Part shown: positions 37,001 to 47,139 of the stretch, one piece after another
Layout: each line of letters begins with the position of its first letter
Numbering within the stretch: the first letter of the stretch is position 1
Assembly (NCBI GenBank): GCA_964471115.1
Contig: CAYYFE010000003.1
Span: 158,241-222,240 of the forward strand
From: SYFT01 sp964471115
GTDB lineage: Bacteria > Acidobacteriota > Vicinamibacteria > Vicinamibacterales > SCN-69-37
Direction: 5' to 3'
Length of the DNA stretch: 64,000 bases
Program-made: the position numbers and the translations under genes
Notes under the pieces: model-generated
Told to the model about the DNA's origin: nothing
Database searches by the model: none
What the model saw: the letters and a program-made list of their open reading frames with translations, nothing else

Positions 37001-37682
37001 AAAACGCGGCGGCACTCAGCTCACGAAACCCCGTGGGCGCGGTCAGAGGCTGCCAGGTTGTGCCGGCATCATCGGTGACGTGGCTGCCGCTCAGGCAGCG
37101 GGTGGGGGTCACCGGGCTGCACCAGAGGCCGGGTTTCAACTCGGTGTCGGTGAGCACCGTCTGCCAGGTGGTCCCGTTGTCGGCACTGCGATAGATCGTG
37201 TTCATCCAATTGGGCGCGAGAAACAAGTAACTCCCGTCCGAAGAAAACGCCAGGCTGGAGACAGTAGGTACGAGTGAGTCGGATCCTGGAATGACCTGCC
37301 AGGTCTGACCGCCGTCACTCGACCGCAGCAGTCCGGCGGTGACGGCCGCGGGAGTCACTCGAACGGCGACCAGCCACTGCGGGTTCGTCGGGTGGCGCAC
37401 CATGTTGACCGGGCGGTCGACCAGGCCGGAGACCGCGGCCCACTCCGCTCCACCATTCACCGTGTGGTACAGGTCGTTGCCGCTGCGCGCGAGCAGCCGG
37501 CCAGCGTCTCCAGGGGCGGCGAGGATTTCGGTGACCGGCCCTGGCAATGTGCCGGACGCAAGGCCGGTCGGGACCCAGGTCTCGTCCTTGACACGGGCGT
37601 AGCCGACGAAGTGACTGACTACGACGCCGAGACAGAGAACCGCTGCGCACGCCGCCAGCCTGCTGCTGAGCCGGTGATACAT
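34050..37682 (-). CDS. secreted BNR/sortilin-like beta-propeller protein with BACON-like domain
   Basis: A 1210-aa exported protein with a signal anchor (about residues 9-28). Residues 40-680 carry many BNR/Asp-box-like units (SSDGGQTW, SADNGTTW, TSGGQSF, SADGGATF, SDDGGANW, SENGGLTW) that form one or two beta-propellers like those of sialidase and sortilin folds. Near residue 840 comes a BACON-like beta-sandwich (GVGWTVSSDASWLQIEPASG), and the C-terminal 270 residues hold several GWALDD/ISGWVL-type units and an Ig-like end. I see no catalytic residues of a glycosidase. Probably an extracellular binding or surface protein. No clear ribosome binding site before ATG 37682. Confidence 0.75.
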   Translation of the reverse strand: MYHRLSSRLAACAAVLCLGVVVSHFVGYARVKDETWVPTGLASGTLPGPVTEILAAPGDAGRLLARSGNDLYHTVNGGAEWAAVSGLVDRPVNMVRHPTNPQWLVAVRVTPAAVTAGLLRSSDGGQTWQVIPGSDSLVPTVSSLAFSSDGSYLFLAPNWMNTIYRSADNGTTWQTVLTDTELKPGLWCSPVTPTRCLSGSHVTDDAGTTWQPLTAPTGFRELSAAAFSASAPATLYALAPWDDGYRLLISTSGGQSFDFVATTMRFDAGQHGKPPVLWVNPVDARSIVLASGGNLVRSADGGATFSQLSAPAASDIRAPAVFLTDAGFNGTTNSRAWVGSTYGVFRTDNVTTAGPGDWIPLSEGLGGSGWLDVGPLSADSRLMVGHGELAVVSLSAPVPQRVLTRGQSGGGLDLVSLDPTGPYVYGTVGARLVRTEIPSGTVQDLPLPEPDFTIGSLAASGNVLYVASSLKLFRTLAARSPAPAWELVYELPPGGPGGGSSLTSIGFALGQARTLTYTLRHHPPLGCCPVSVGLVRDADSVTPSLAVIATGSPSRTPALTVATADGRIMYRTDVDSITQIGTFYRSDDGGANWQSVDLPSAVRHVLPHPKNPDWLFSRGSDARLYRSENGGLTWTASDLPSTTPGTLSWWGTKLLFNIEWLLDVPGRPSLWIDAPAPTGLLRQPFQIVGWAVDPADASGTGVDAVQAYAYPQPGSGLPPLFVGTARYGDARPDVAATLGDPRFSPSGFALSVDGLASGRYEFVVYEHSTFDGRFVARTFTADVTDGPLSVDPLTMRFAAVRAGATGSLTSMTSPQTATVRFRGTGVGWTVSSDASWLQIEPASGTGNGTFQVSLSGPLSATPSITTMGATITVTPVGGLPVARLPVTLVVYPEASTHPPFGQVDTPEQDALDVSGAIGVTGWALDDIDVAGVGVYRECLPFDVPASCQLIDGRSLVFIGDAARTPGTRPDVAAAFPGAPAATRAGWGLHVLTRMLPDVPRQLGTGGQGPLSLFIVATDAEGRRRFLGRTIGDDTPTRIVMDNDNAARPFGVIDTPAQGATVSGVVAISGWVLTPDLNTTADGTDILVPTGAAITLFVDGIATGTATYGQCRGTAGPIIAPDAYCDDDVASAFGHATPMPPFTPRTTNPTRFRNLDAGRGAIASMTWDTTTVPDGWHSIAWSVTDSAGRTEGIGSRNVYVNNATPGAGDRR

Positions 37683-37928
37683 GGTTTACCCAAGGCTATC
37701 ACCCGGACGGCCGCGGACAGTAACATCCGCGCGGGCGTTAGCGTTCGCAGCCCTTGCGGGCGCGGAGGGTCAGGCCGCGATGGCCCGGCGTGGTGACGGC
37801 AACGTCATGCCAGCCCCGGGTGTCGCCCCCCCCCGGGGCGTGTACCCCGCGTCGAACAGGGCGTTCTGGGAGTCCCGCCACCGCTGGACCCGCCGCGGGG
37901 TCGGCCTGGCCGATCACCTGCTGACCGC
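37683..37928. other. intergenic stretch without recognisable gene
   Basis: About 250 bases of unassigned GC-rich sequence with a nine-C run at 37826-37834. The open frames crossing it continue into the repeat array and show no family resemblance. No promoter that I trust. Confidence 0.4.
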
Positions 37929-38180
37929 TCGCCACCTCGCCACCTCGCCACCTCGCCACCTCGCCATCTGGCCATCTCGCCACCATCCCTCGCGGCCGCC
38001 AAACCCGGCCGCGCTACGTGTGCCCCTCGCCACCTCGCCACCTCGCCATCTCGCCATCTCGCCATCTCGCCATCTCGCCACCATCCCTCGCGGCCGCCAA
38101 CCCCGGCCGCGCTACGTGTGCCCCTCGCCACCTCGCCATCTCGCCATCTCGGCATCTCGCCATCTCGGCACCTCTTCATC
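37929..38180. repeat. CACCTCGCC/CATCTCGCC nonamer array with two embedded palindromic units
   Basis: Roughly twenty 9-nt units interrupted twice by a GC-rich palindrome (starting 37983 and 38081, 98 bp apart: CCATCCCTCGCGGCCGCC, then the CGGCCGCGCTACGTGTGCCC part). The array ends 12 nt before the formate dehydrogenase start. The palindromic part is related to the third hairpin at 25383-25403. Confidence 0.85.
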
Positions 38181-38192
38181 TACACTGTGCCC

Positions 38193-40115
38193 ATGAGCGG
38201 AAAATACACGCGACTGACGCAGCCGCTGGTGCGCGAGCACGGGCGTCTGCGCGAAGCGTCCTGGGACGAAGCGCTCGACCGCGCCGCGGCGGGGTTTGGC
38301 CGCATCGTGGGCGAACACGGGCCCTGGAGCTTCGGGATGTTCAGCTGCTCGAAGGCGTCCAACGAGGTGAACTATCTGGCGCAGAAGTTCACCCGGGGCG
38401 TGCTCGGCAGCAACAACATCGACAGTTGCAACCGGACGTGACACGCCCCCAGCGTCGTCGGTCTGACGACGGTGTTCGGGGCAGGTGGCGGCACGAGCGC
38501 CTACCAGGAGATCGAGGAGACCGACCTCATCATCCTGTGGGGATCCAACGCCCGTGAGACGCACCCGATCTTCTTCCACCATCTGCTGAAGGGGAAGAAG
38601 CGCGGCGCGCGGATGTACGCCATCGATCCGCGGCGGACCAGTTCCGTCGCGTGGGCCGACGTGTGGCTCGGGCTCGAGGTGGGATCCGACGTCGCGCTGG
38701 CCAACACGATCGGGCGCGAGATCATCGCCGCGGGGTTGTGCAACACCGCGTTCATCGAACGCGCGACGACGGGGTTCGAGGCGTACAAGGCCGCCGTGGA
38801 GGATTACACCCTCGAACGCGGCGAGCAGCTGACCGGCGTCAAGGCCGACGTCATCCGCGAACTGGCCCATGCCTACGCGAAGGCCGATCGCGCGCAGGTG
38901 TGCTGGACACTGGGCATCACCGAGCACCACAACGCGGTCGACAACGTGTTCGCGATCATCAACCTGTCGCTGCTGACCGGCCACGTCGGGCGGTGGGGAT
39001 CCGGGCTGGTGCCGCTGCGCGGCCAGAACAACGTGCAGGGCGGCGGCGACATGGGTGCCATCCCGAACAAGTTCGTCGGCGGCCAGGATGTCGAGGACCC
39101 GGCGCTGCGCGCGAAGTTCGAGCGGGAATACGGCCGGACGATTCCCGATAAACGCGGGTGGCACCTGAGCCAGATGTTCGAGGCGATGGAACACGGCGAG
39201 CTGAAGACGGTCTTCGTGCTGGGCGAGAACCCGATGCAGTCGGAGGCCGATGCGAAACGCACGCGCCGGCTGCTTGAAGGGCTCGAACACCTGGTCGTGC
39301 AGGACATCTTCCTGACCAAGACCGCCGAGGTGGCGCACGTCGTGCTGCCGGCCGCGGCGTCATGGTGTGAGTCGGACGGCACGGTCACCAGCAGCGAGCG
39401 CCGCGTGCAGCGGGTGCGCAAGGCGCTGGACCCGCCGGGGCAGGCCAAGGACGACATCGACATTCTCGTGGCGCTGGCCAAACGGCTCGGGAAGGACTGG
39501 GGGCAGCCGACGCCGTTTGACGTCTGGGAGGAAGTGCGACGGCTGTCGCCGTGGCATGGCGGCATGAGTTACGCGCGGCTCGAGGCGAACAACGGCCTGC
39601 AGTGGCCGTGTCCGACCGACGATCACCCGGGCAGCCCCACGCTGCACACGCGGCTGTGGCAGCAGCCGCTGGAAGGGCCGCGCGCGCCGTTCCAGGTGGT
39701 GCATCATTCACCGCCGGTTGATCAGCTGACCGACGAGTTCCCGCTGCGGCTCACCACGGGCCGGCGGCTGGATTCGTTCAACACCGGTGTGCAGACCGGC
39801 GGTTACACGTCGCCCCTGCGACATGGCGAGCGCATCGAAGTGTCACCTGAGGATGCCCGGCGCCTGGGCCTGGCCGCAGGAGAGGTGGTGCGGGTCGTGT
39901 CGCGCCGCGGCGCCGTGGAGGCGCCTGTGAAGATCGATCCGGGACTGCGCGCGGGACTGACGTTCATGACGCTGCATTTCCCGGACGAGGTCGAGACGAA
40001 CATCCTGACCATCGACGCGGTGGATCCGAAGTCGGGTACGGCCGAGTTCAAGGCCGCGGCGATCCGGATCGAGAAGATTGCGGTGGCGGAACCGGCCGGC
40101 GCTGGGGGACGATAG
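38193..40115 (+). CDS. fdhA: selenocysteine formate dehydrogenase, catalytic part of alpha subunit
   Basis: 640 residues when the in-frame TGA at 38439-38441 is read as selenocysteine (U83). The surrounding CNRT-U-HAPSVVGL aligns with the active-site U-H of FdhF-type enzymes, and the frame continues unbroken on the other side. It oxidises formate to CO2 (or the reverse) at a Mo/W-bis-MGD centre. The molybdopterin oxidoreductase domain spans about 15-430 and the dinucleotide-binding domain about 515-630. The usual N-terminal [4Fe-4S] domain is absent: the protein starts at KYTRLTQPLV, exactly where that domain normally ends, and the missing part is encoded at 41904-42779. Gene callers will report two fragments here. 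Confidence 0.88.
38439..38471 (+). promoter_or_regulatory. UGA-Sec codon with bacterial SECIS-like hairpin
   Basis: UGA at 38439-38441 is followed after exactly 11 nt by CGTCGTC (38453-38459), loop GGTCT (38460-38464), GACGACG (38465-38471): a perfect 7-bp stem presenting GGU in the loop. From memory, the E. coli fdhF SECIS has the same 11-nt spacing and a GGUCU-containing apical loop recognised by SelB. Confidence 0.85.
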
Positions 40116-40119
40116 GCGC

Positions 40120-41903
<1,784 letters not shown>

Positions 41904-41907
<4 letters not shown>

Positions 41908-42779
41908 CCGCTGTGCCACTGCCGTTCGTTCGCACGGTCGAAGTCTCCATCGACGGTCACACCGTTCGGGTCCCCGAGGGCACGACGATTCTCAACGCCT
42001 GCAAGACCATCGGCATCGACACACCGACGCTCTGTTACCTGGAGAGCCTGACACCGGTCAACGTCTGCCGCGTCTGTGTGGTCGAAGTCGAGGGTTCGCG
42101 CACGCTGGTGCCGGCCTGTTCGCGCCCGGTGGATCCGGGCATGGTCATTCAGACCGATTCCGAGCGCGTGCGTCACAGCCGCAAGCTCGTGTTCGAACTG
42201 CTCGGGTCGTCGGTGGATCTGTCGACCGCGGATCCGAAGTTCCGCGCCGACATGGCGCGTTACGGCGCGGAGCCCGAGCGTCTGGCGCCGGCCAGCGACG
42301 GCCATCCGGCGCCCGCCACTGTCGCGCAGCCCGTCAAGATCGACAACGATCTGTACGTCCGCGACTATTCCAAGTGTGTGCTCTGCTACAAGTGCGTCGA
42401 GGCGTGCGGCACCGACGCGCAGCACACGTTTGCGATTGCGGTGGCCGGCCGCGGCTTCGGCGCCGAGATCTCGACCGAGTTCGACACGGGGCTGCCGGAT
42501 TCGGCCTGCGTGTATTGCGGCAACTGCATCGGCGTGTGCCCGACCGGCGCGCTGATGTTCAAGTCCGAGCACGACATGCGTGCCGCCGGCACCTGGGACG
42601 AGTCGAAGCAGACGGCCACCGACACGATCTGCCCCTACTGCGGCGTCGGCTGCACGCTCTCGCTCCACGTGCAGGACAACACCATCGTCAAGGTGACGTC
42701 CCCCAACGACCACGACGTCACGAGCGGCCACCTCTGCATCAAGGGCCGCTTCGGCTTCCAGTTCGTCCAGAACCGATAA
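41904..42779 (+). CDS. iron-sulfur N-terminal half of formate dehydrogenase alpha subunit
   Basis: A 291-aa protein with, in order, a [2Fe-2S] ferredoxin domain (C44, C55, C58, C72), two [4Fe-4S] sites (C158/161/164/168 and C202/205/208/212), and a Mo-bis-MGD-associated [4Fe-4S] domain (CPYCGVGC with C243, C246, C250, then C278). It ends at GRFGFQFVQNR. In intact NAD-dependent formate dehydrogenases these domains lead directly into the catalytic domain, whose first residues are found instead at the start of the gene at 38193. The His-Cys cluster motif (HxxxCxxCx5C) normally after the [2Fe-2S] domain is missing. The two proteins presumably assemble into one alpha unit. Confidence 0.85.
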
Positions 42780-42788
42780 GCCCTGGAG

Positions 42789-42883
42789 ATTCACAGCGAG
42801 GCATGGAGGGCTGAGAGGCGGGCCTTCACCCGCACGCGCCCCCGCCAGGCATTCCTCCCAGCTCTCCAGTGCTCGTTGTGAAT
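42789..42883. repeat. imperfect long inverted repeat upstream of fhs
   Basis: Outer arms ATTCACAGCGAG (42789-42800) and CTCGTTGTGAAT (42872-42883) pair 11/12, and the pairing continues inward (GGAG.GCTG.GAGG on both arms) to make a roughly 30-bp imperfect stem. It occupies most of the 131-bp gap between the formate dehydrogenase genes and fhs. It could be a MITE-like element, an attenuator or a processing site. Confidence 0.6.
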
Positions 42884-42910
42884 TAAGATTTCATCGCAAG
42901 GAGTTCCCGC

Positions 42911-44587
42911 GTGCCGAAGTCCGACATTGAAATCGCCCAGGCGGCCACGATGAAGCGCGCGACCGAGGTCGCCGCGACCCTCGGCATCCCGGTCGAGCAT
43001 CTCGAGCCGTACGGCCACTACAAGGCCAAGGTCTCACTGGAGTTCATCAACAGCCTGCAGGACCGGCCGAACGGCAAACTCGTGCTGGTGACCGCCATCA
43101 GTCCGACCCCGGCCGGCGAGGGCAAGACCACGACGACGGTTGGCCTGGGGGATGCCCTCAACCGCATCGGCAAGAAGACGATGATCTGCCTGCGCGAGCC
43201 GTCGCTGGGGCCGGTGTTCGGCATGAAGGGCGGGGCGGCCGGCGGCGGGCACGCGCAGATCGTGCCGATGGAGGACATCAACCTCCACTTCACCGGCGAC
43301 TTCTCGGCGATCGCGCTGGCCAACAACCTGCTGGCCGCGATGATCGACAACCACATTCATCACGGCAACGCGCTGGGCATCGACGTGCGCCGCATCCAGT
43401 GGAAGCGCGTGGTCGACATGAACGACCGCGCCCTGCGCGACATCGTCATTTCGCTCGGCGGCACGGGGAACGGCTACCCCAGGCAGGACGGCTTCGACAT
43501 TGTCGTGGCGTCCGAGGTCATGGCGATCTTCTGCCTGGCCACGTCGCTGGCCGACCTGAAGGAACGGCTCGGCAACATCGTGATTGGATTCACGCGCGAC
43601 CAGAAGCCGGTGCGCGCGCGCGATCTCAACGCGCATGGCGCGATGACGGTGCTGCTCAAGGAAGCGCTCAAACCCAACCTGGTGCAGACGCTCGAGAACA
43701 ATCCGGCGTTCGTGCACGGCGGCCCGTTCGCCAACATCGCGCACGGCTGCAATTCCGTGGTGGCCACGAAGGCGGCGCTCAAGCTTGCGGACTACGTGGT
43801 GACCGAGGCCGGCTTTGGCGCCGACCTGGGCGCCGAGAAGTTCATCGACATCAAGTGCCGCAAGTCAGGGCTGCGGCCGGATGCCTGCGTGATCGTCGCG
43901 ACCATCCGCGCGTTGAAGTATCACGGCGGCGTCGACAAGGCGGCGCTCACGAAGGAGGACCTCGGCGCGCTCGAACGCGGCCTGGCCAACCTGCAGCGCC
44001 ACGTCAACAACGTGCGCGATCACTACGGGCTGCCGTGTGTCGTGGCCATCAACCGGTTCCCCGACGACACGGACGCCGAAATCGCCAGGCTCCAGACCAT
44101 CATGGCGCCCAGCGGCGTGCCCGTGATTCTGGCGACGCATTGGGCGCACGGCGGCGCCGGCGCCGAGCATCTGGCGAAGGCCGTGGTCGCGGTGGTGGAT
44201 GCCGGCGGCGCGCAGCCGCGATTCGTTTACGAGGACGACCTGCCGCTGTGGGACAAGATGAAGGCCGTGGCCACCAAGATCTACGGCGCGTCGGAGGTGA
44301 CCGCCGACACGAAGGTGCGCGGCCAGATCAAGAAGCTGCAGGAGGACGGGTACGGCCGGTATCCCATCTGCGTGGCGAAGACCCAGTATTCGTTTTCGAC
44401 GGACGCCGCGTTGCGGGGCGCGCCGTCCGGCCACTCGGTGAACGTCCGGGAGGTGCGCCTGGCCGCCGGCGCCGAGTTCATCGTCATGGTCTGCGGCGAC
44501 ATCATGACCATGCCGGGCCTGCCGAAGGTGCCCTCGGCCGAGTCGATTGACCTGACGGCCGACGGCAAGGTGACGGGGCTGTTCTAG
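42911..44587 (+). CDS. fhs: formate-tetrahydrofolate ligase
   Basis: A 558-aa enzyme, the normal length, that joins formate to tetrahydrofolate with ATP to give 10-formyl-THF. Signatures: TPAGEGKTTTTVGL phosphate-binding loop, EPSLGPVFGMKGGAAGGGHAQ, the FTGDFSAI stretch, and the folate-site region EAGFGADLGAEKF. GTG start at 42911, with AAGGAG (42898-42903) at good distance. Directly behind the formate dehydrogenase genes, it takes the formate they make or draws formate away from oxidation. This is the entry of the methyl branch of the Wood-Ljungdahl and reductive glycine routes; folD, glycine cleavage and CODH genes are not in the window. It shares a CTAG stop overlap with the convergent gene. 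Confidence 0.97.
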   Translation: MPKSDIEIAQAATMKRATEVAATLGIPVEHLEPYGHYKAKVSLEFINSLQDRPNGKLVLVTAISPTPAGEGKTTTTVGLGDALNRIGKKTMICLREPSLGPVFGMKGGAAGGGHAQIVPMEDINLHFTGDFSAIALANNLLAAMIDNHIHHGNALGIDVRRIQWKRVVDMNDRALRDIVISLGGTGNGYPRQDGFDIVVASEVMAIFCLATSLADLKERLGNIVIGFTRDQKPVRARDLNAHGAMTVLLKEALKPNLVQTLENNPAFVHGGPFANIAHGCNSVVATKAALKLADYVVTEAGFGADLGAEKFIDIKCRKSGLRPDACVIVATIRALKYHGGVDKAALTKEDLGALERGLANLQRHVNNVRDHYGLPCVVAINRFPDDTDAEIARLQTIMAPSGVPVILATHWAHGGAGAEHLAKAVVAVVDAGGAQPRFVYEDDLPLWDKMKAVATKIYGASEVTADTKVRGQIKKLQEDGYGRYPICVAKTQYSFSTDAALRGAPSGHSVNVREVRLAAGAEFIVMVCGDIMTMPGLPKVPSAESIDLTADGKVTGLF

Positions 44588-45024
44588 AGTTCCTTCAGTT
44601 CGTCGAGCCAGTCGGTGAGTTTGTGGCCCTGATCCTCGGCCTTGGGGCCATGGGTCTTCGTGTCTTCCACCCACTGGACGGCCGTCGACAGCGACGCGAG
44701 CAGGGCCTGACGCGTGAATGGCTTGACCAGATAGGCCAGGACTCCGGCCTGCATGCTGATGCGCGGGGGCACCGAGCTGACGCCGGTCGCCAGCACCACG
44801 GCCGACATCGGATACAACTTGCGCAGCTCGGCGGTCAGCCAAAGCCCATCACGGCCCGGCATCTGGATGTCGCAGAAGATCACGTCGCAGGGCGTCTGCG
44901 CCATCACGTCGAGCGCCACCTGCGCGTCTTCCGCCTCGTAGAGCTCGTGGCCGGAGTGCTCCAGCTGGCGCCGCATCAACTCGCGGACACGCGGTTCATC
45001 ATCAACAATCAGGACCTTTGCCAC
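44584..45024 (-). CDS. single-domain response regulator
   Basis: A 146-aa stand-alone receiver (residues 1-118) with D9/D10, phospho-acceptor D52 in FCDIQMP, T80 region LATGVSS and K101 in YLVKPF. The C-terminal 25 residues are charged and probably disordered, with no DNA-binding or enzymatic domain. It may act as a CheY-like messenger or phosphate sink; no kinase gene is directly adjacent. Its stop codon and that of fhs share CTAG at 44584-44587. Confidence 0.88.
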   Translation of the reverse strand: MAKVLIVDDEPRVRELMRRQLEHSGHELYEAEDAQVALDVMAQTPCDVIFCDIQMPGRDGLWLTAELRKLYPMSAVVLATGVSSVPPRISMQAGVLAYLVKPFTRQALLASLSTAVQWVEDTKTHGPKAEDQGHKLTDWLDELKEL

Positions 45025-45059
45025 GCAGCCTCCCGGATGCCGCTACTGTATCAAACCCG

Positions 45060-46319
45060 TCAGTAGGCGTTGAGCCGGTGGTAAATCAGACGCGGGTTTT
45101 CGGCTCGCCGGCGGTAGAAATCCTTGAGGTGGTCCACCGACATGATGGTCCAGGGCGCGACGGGTGACGTTCCGTTCTTGGTGAACAGCAGACCGTCGGC
45201 CAGATACACCGCCACGTGAAACAGGTCGCCCTCATCGTCCACCATGGCGACGATGTCGCCCAGCTGATAGCCGTGTTCGACCACGTAGTACTCGGTGCGC
45301 AGCGCCGTCAGTGCGTAGTCCACATCCAGATACCGCGCGTCGGGATGGTCGTTGAAGAAGTTCAGCGAACTCCACAGGCAGTTGGCCAGCAGCGGCCGGG
45401 TGTAGTCGACGGTCTGGACCTTCGGGTACCGATACAGGTGATTGCGCGCGAAGGCCGGCAGCAGGTGCACGATGTCGATCCAGCGGTCGTCGTTGGCGGC
45501 TGACACCGACTCGAGCAGCGGCCGGATGTCCGTGCGGCGCCCGCCCGTGCCCCAGTAGCCGGCCAGCCGGTCCACCTCGTCAGGCGAGTCGACCGACAAC
45601 CGGACCAGCACCGTTGCGTTCCGCAGCAGCGCCTTCGCCAGATACTGCCGCTCGAGCGGCGAGGACACGTCGGCGCGGATGGACTCGATGTCCGCAAAGT
45701 GCAGGAACGCGCCATCACGGTAGAGCAGCGGCTCGACCAGTTGCCGCGTGGCGGGCGACATCAGCGTGCCGTCGAACCAGTCGGATCCCGTCTGCCCGAT
45801 GAACCGGAACGACTGCGCCTGATCGAAGTTCAGCGTCGACTTCGAGAGCTGCGTGTAGAGCCGGGCGCGGACGTCGGGCGACAGCGCGCGCACCAGCGCC
45901 GGCGGTGGGCTCAGCACCACGCCGCGGATGCGTGGCTCCACCCGGGCCGTCGGCGCCAGCTGCGCCAACTGCTCCGGCGACAACCCGGCCGTCTGCAGAA
46001 AACTCGTCACCACCTCTGGAGTGGCGTCGGGGAAGACCCATTCGGCCGGGCCCTGACGGCCCCAGTCGGCCGGCACGTACTCGAGCGGCGGAGAAATCAC
46101 GATCGGCGTCAGTGAGAGGCGGCCCCACGGACCGGCAGCCGCGGCACTGGCCGGCGCCGCCGACGCTGCATTCGTGTCGTCGGACGAGGCGTCGCGGTTG
46201 CCCAGATACACCACGGCCACGACGAGCCACGGCGCCAGAAAGATCGCCACGAGGCCCACGAGCCACGGGACCGGAATCGAAATGGTGTTGGGAGCGGCCG
46301 GCGGGCGGGGAGCAGCCAT
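45060..46319 (-). CDS. membrane-anchored NlpC/P60-like protein
   Basis: The 419-aa protein has a cytoplasmic Pro/Ala-rich N-terminus, one transmembrane helix (about residues 15-38), an extracytoplasmic alpha-helical part (about 60-290, with QLAQLAPTARVEPRIRGV and RQYLAKALLRNATVLVRL) and a C-terminal domain with the layout of NlpC/P60 cysteine peptidases. A candidate nucleophile is C314 (ANCLWSSLNFF), followed by GDIVAM and a histidine H368 in FHVAVYLADGLLFTKNG. The domain call rests on spacing and motif shape and is uncertain. Start ATG 46319, with GAGGGG upstream. Divergent from rluA-like gene. Peptidoglycan cleavage is a guess. Confidence 0.5.
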   Translation of the reverse strand: MAAPRPPAAPNTISIPVPWLVGLVAIFLAPWLVVAVVYLGNRDASSDDTNAASAAPASAAAAGPWGRLSLTPIVISPPLEYVPADWGRQGPAEWVFPDATPEVVTSFLQTAGLSPEQLAQLAPTARVEPRIRGVVLSPPPALVRALSPDVRARLYTQLSKSTLNFDQAQSFRFIGQTGSDWFDGTLMSPATRQLVEPLLYRDGAFLHFADIESIRADVSSPLERQYLAKALLRNATVLVRLSVDSPDEVDRLAGYWGTGGRRTDIRPLLESVSAANDDRWIDIVHLLPAFARNHLYRYPKVQTVDYTRPLLANCLWSSLNFFNDHPDARYLDVDYALTALRTEYYVVEHGYQLGDIVAMVDDEGDLFHVAVYLADGLLFTKNGTSPVAPWTIMSVDHLKDFYRRRAENPRLIYHRLNAY

Positions 46320-46416
46320 GTGACCCCTCATCTTGGCACGCGCCTCGGGCCGTTGTCCGTACTGGGTGAGCGTATGGGCGCCCGGACGGATGGCCGCGTG
46401 GTACGGTGGCCCCAGC

Positions 46417-47139
46417 GTGGCCGACGACGTGTTGCTCTCCATCGTGCACGAAGACCAGGACCTCCTCGTGGTCGACAAGCCGGCGGGTCTGGTCTGTCAC
46501 CCCACCAAGGCCGGCGAATGGTCCAGCCTGGTCGGCCGCGTCCGCCTGCATCTGGGCGCGGACGGGCGGCTGGTCAACCGGCTGGATCGGGAAACCAGTG
46601 GCCTTGTCCTCGTGGCGAGGTCGGCCGAGGTGGCGTCAGCACTCGGCCGGCTCTTCGTGACGCGCGAGGTCGTCAAGATTTACCACGCGATTGTGGAAGG
46701 CACGGTGGCCTGCGATGCGTTCACGATGCGCGATCCGATTGGCGACGATGAGGCCAGTCCGGTGGCGATCAAGGCCTGTGTGCGGCCCGATGGTCAGCCG
46801 GCGGAGACACACGCGCGGGTCCTCCGGCGATGGGACGCCGGCGGTGCGTCTTACACGTTGCTCGAGGTGCAGCCGGCGACCGGCCGCAAGCACCAGATTC
46901 GCGTGCATCTGGCAGCCGCGGGCTATCCGATCGTGGGCGACAAGCTGTACGGCGCCGATCCGCTTCGGTATCTGCGCTTCGTCGAGGGACGGTTGACCGA
47001 CGATGACCGGCGCGCGCTGCGGCTGGAGCACCACGCGCTCCACGCGTCGTCGCTGCGATGGTCGTGGCGGGGCCGCGACTGGGCGTTCGAGGCGCCGCTG
47101 CCCGCGCGGTTCGCGCAGGCGGCCGGGGCGGGCCGCTAG
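46417..47139 (+). CDS. RluA-family pseudouridine synthase
   Basis: A 240-aa enzyme that isomerises uridine to pseudouridine in rRNA or tRNA. The catalytic motif RLDRETSGLVL carries the essential Asp, preceded by LLVVDKPAGLVCHP and followed by the ATGRKHQIRVHLAAAGYPIVGDKLYG block. No S4 domain precedes it, so it belongs to the S4-less RluA subgroup; the exact RNA target cannot be read. GTG at 46417 is preferred because homologous sequence begins there; the open frame extends to 46333. Stop shared with the convergent gene (CTAG, 47136-47139). Confidence 0.9.
   Translation: MADDVLLSIVHEDQDLLVVDKPAGLVCHPTKAGEWSSLVGRVRLHLGADGRLVNRLDRETSGLVLVARSAEVASALGRLFVTREVVKIYHAIVEGTVACDAFTMRDPIGDDEASPVAIKACVRPDGQPAETHARVLRRWDAGGASYTLLEVQPATGRKHQIRVHLAAAGYPIVGDKLYGADPLRYLRFVEGRLTDDDRRALRLEHHALHASSLRWSWRGRDWAFEAPLPARFAQAAGAGR

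Noticed and set aside
37929..38180. CRISPR array
   Set aside because: The repeat unit is 9 nt with no unique spacers of constant length, and no cas genes are near. The heptamer arrays at 1-67 and 33259-33402 fail for the same reason.
37681..38196. A plus-strand open frame of 171 codons before the formate operon
   Set aside because: More than half of it is nonamer repeat (SPPRHLA-type peptide) and the remainder matches nothing I recognise.
38193..38471. Reading fdhA as a pseudogene or two separate genes because of the TGA at 38439
   Set aside because: Both sides are in the same frame, the TGA is at the catalytic U/C position, and a hairpin at the right distance follows. Recoding explains all three.
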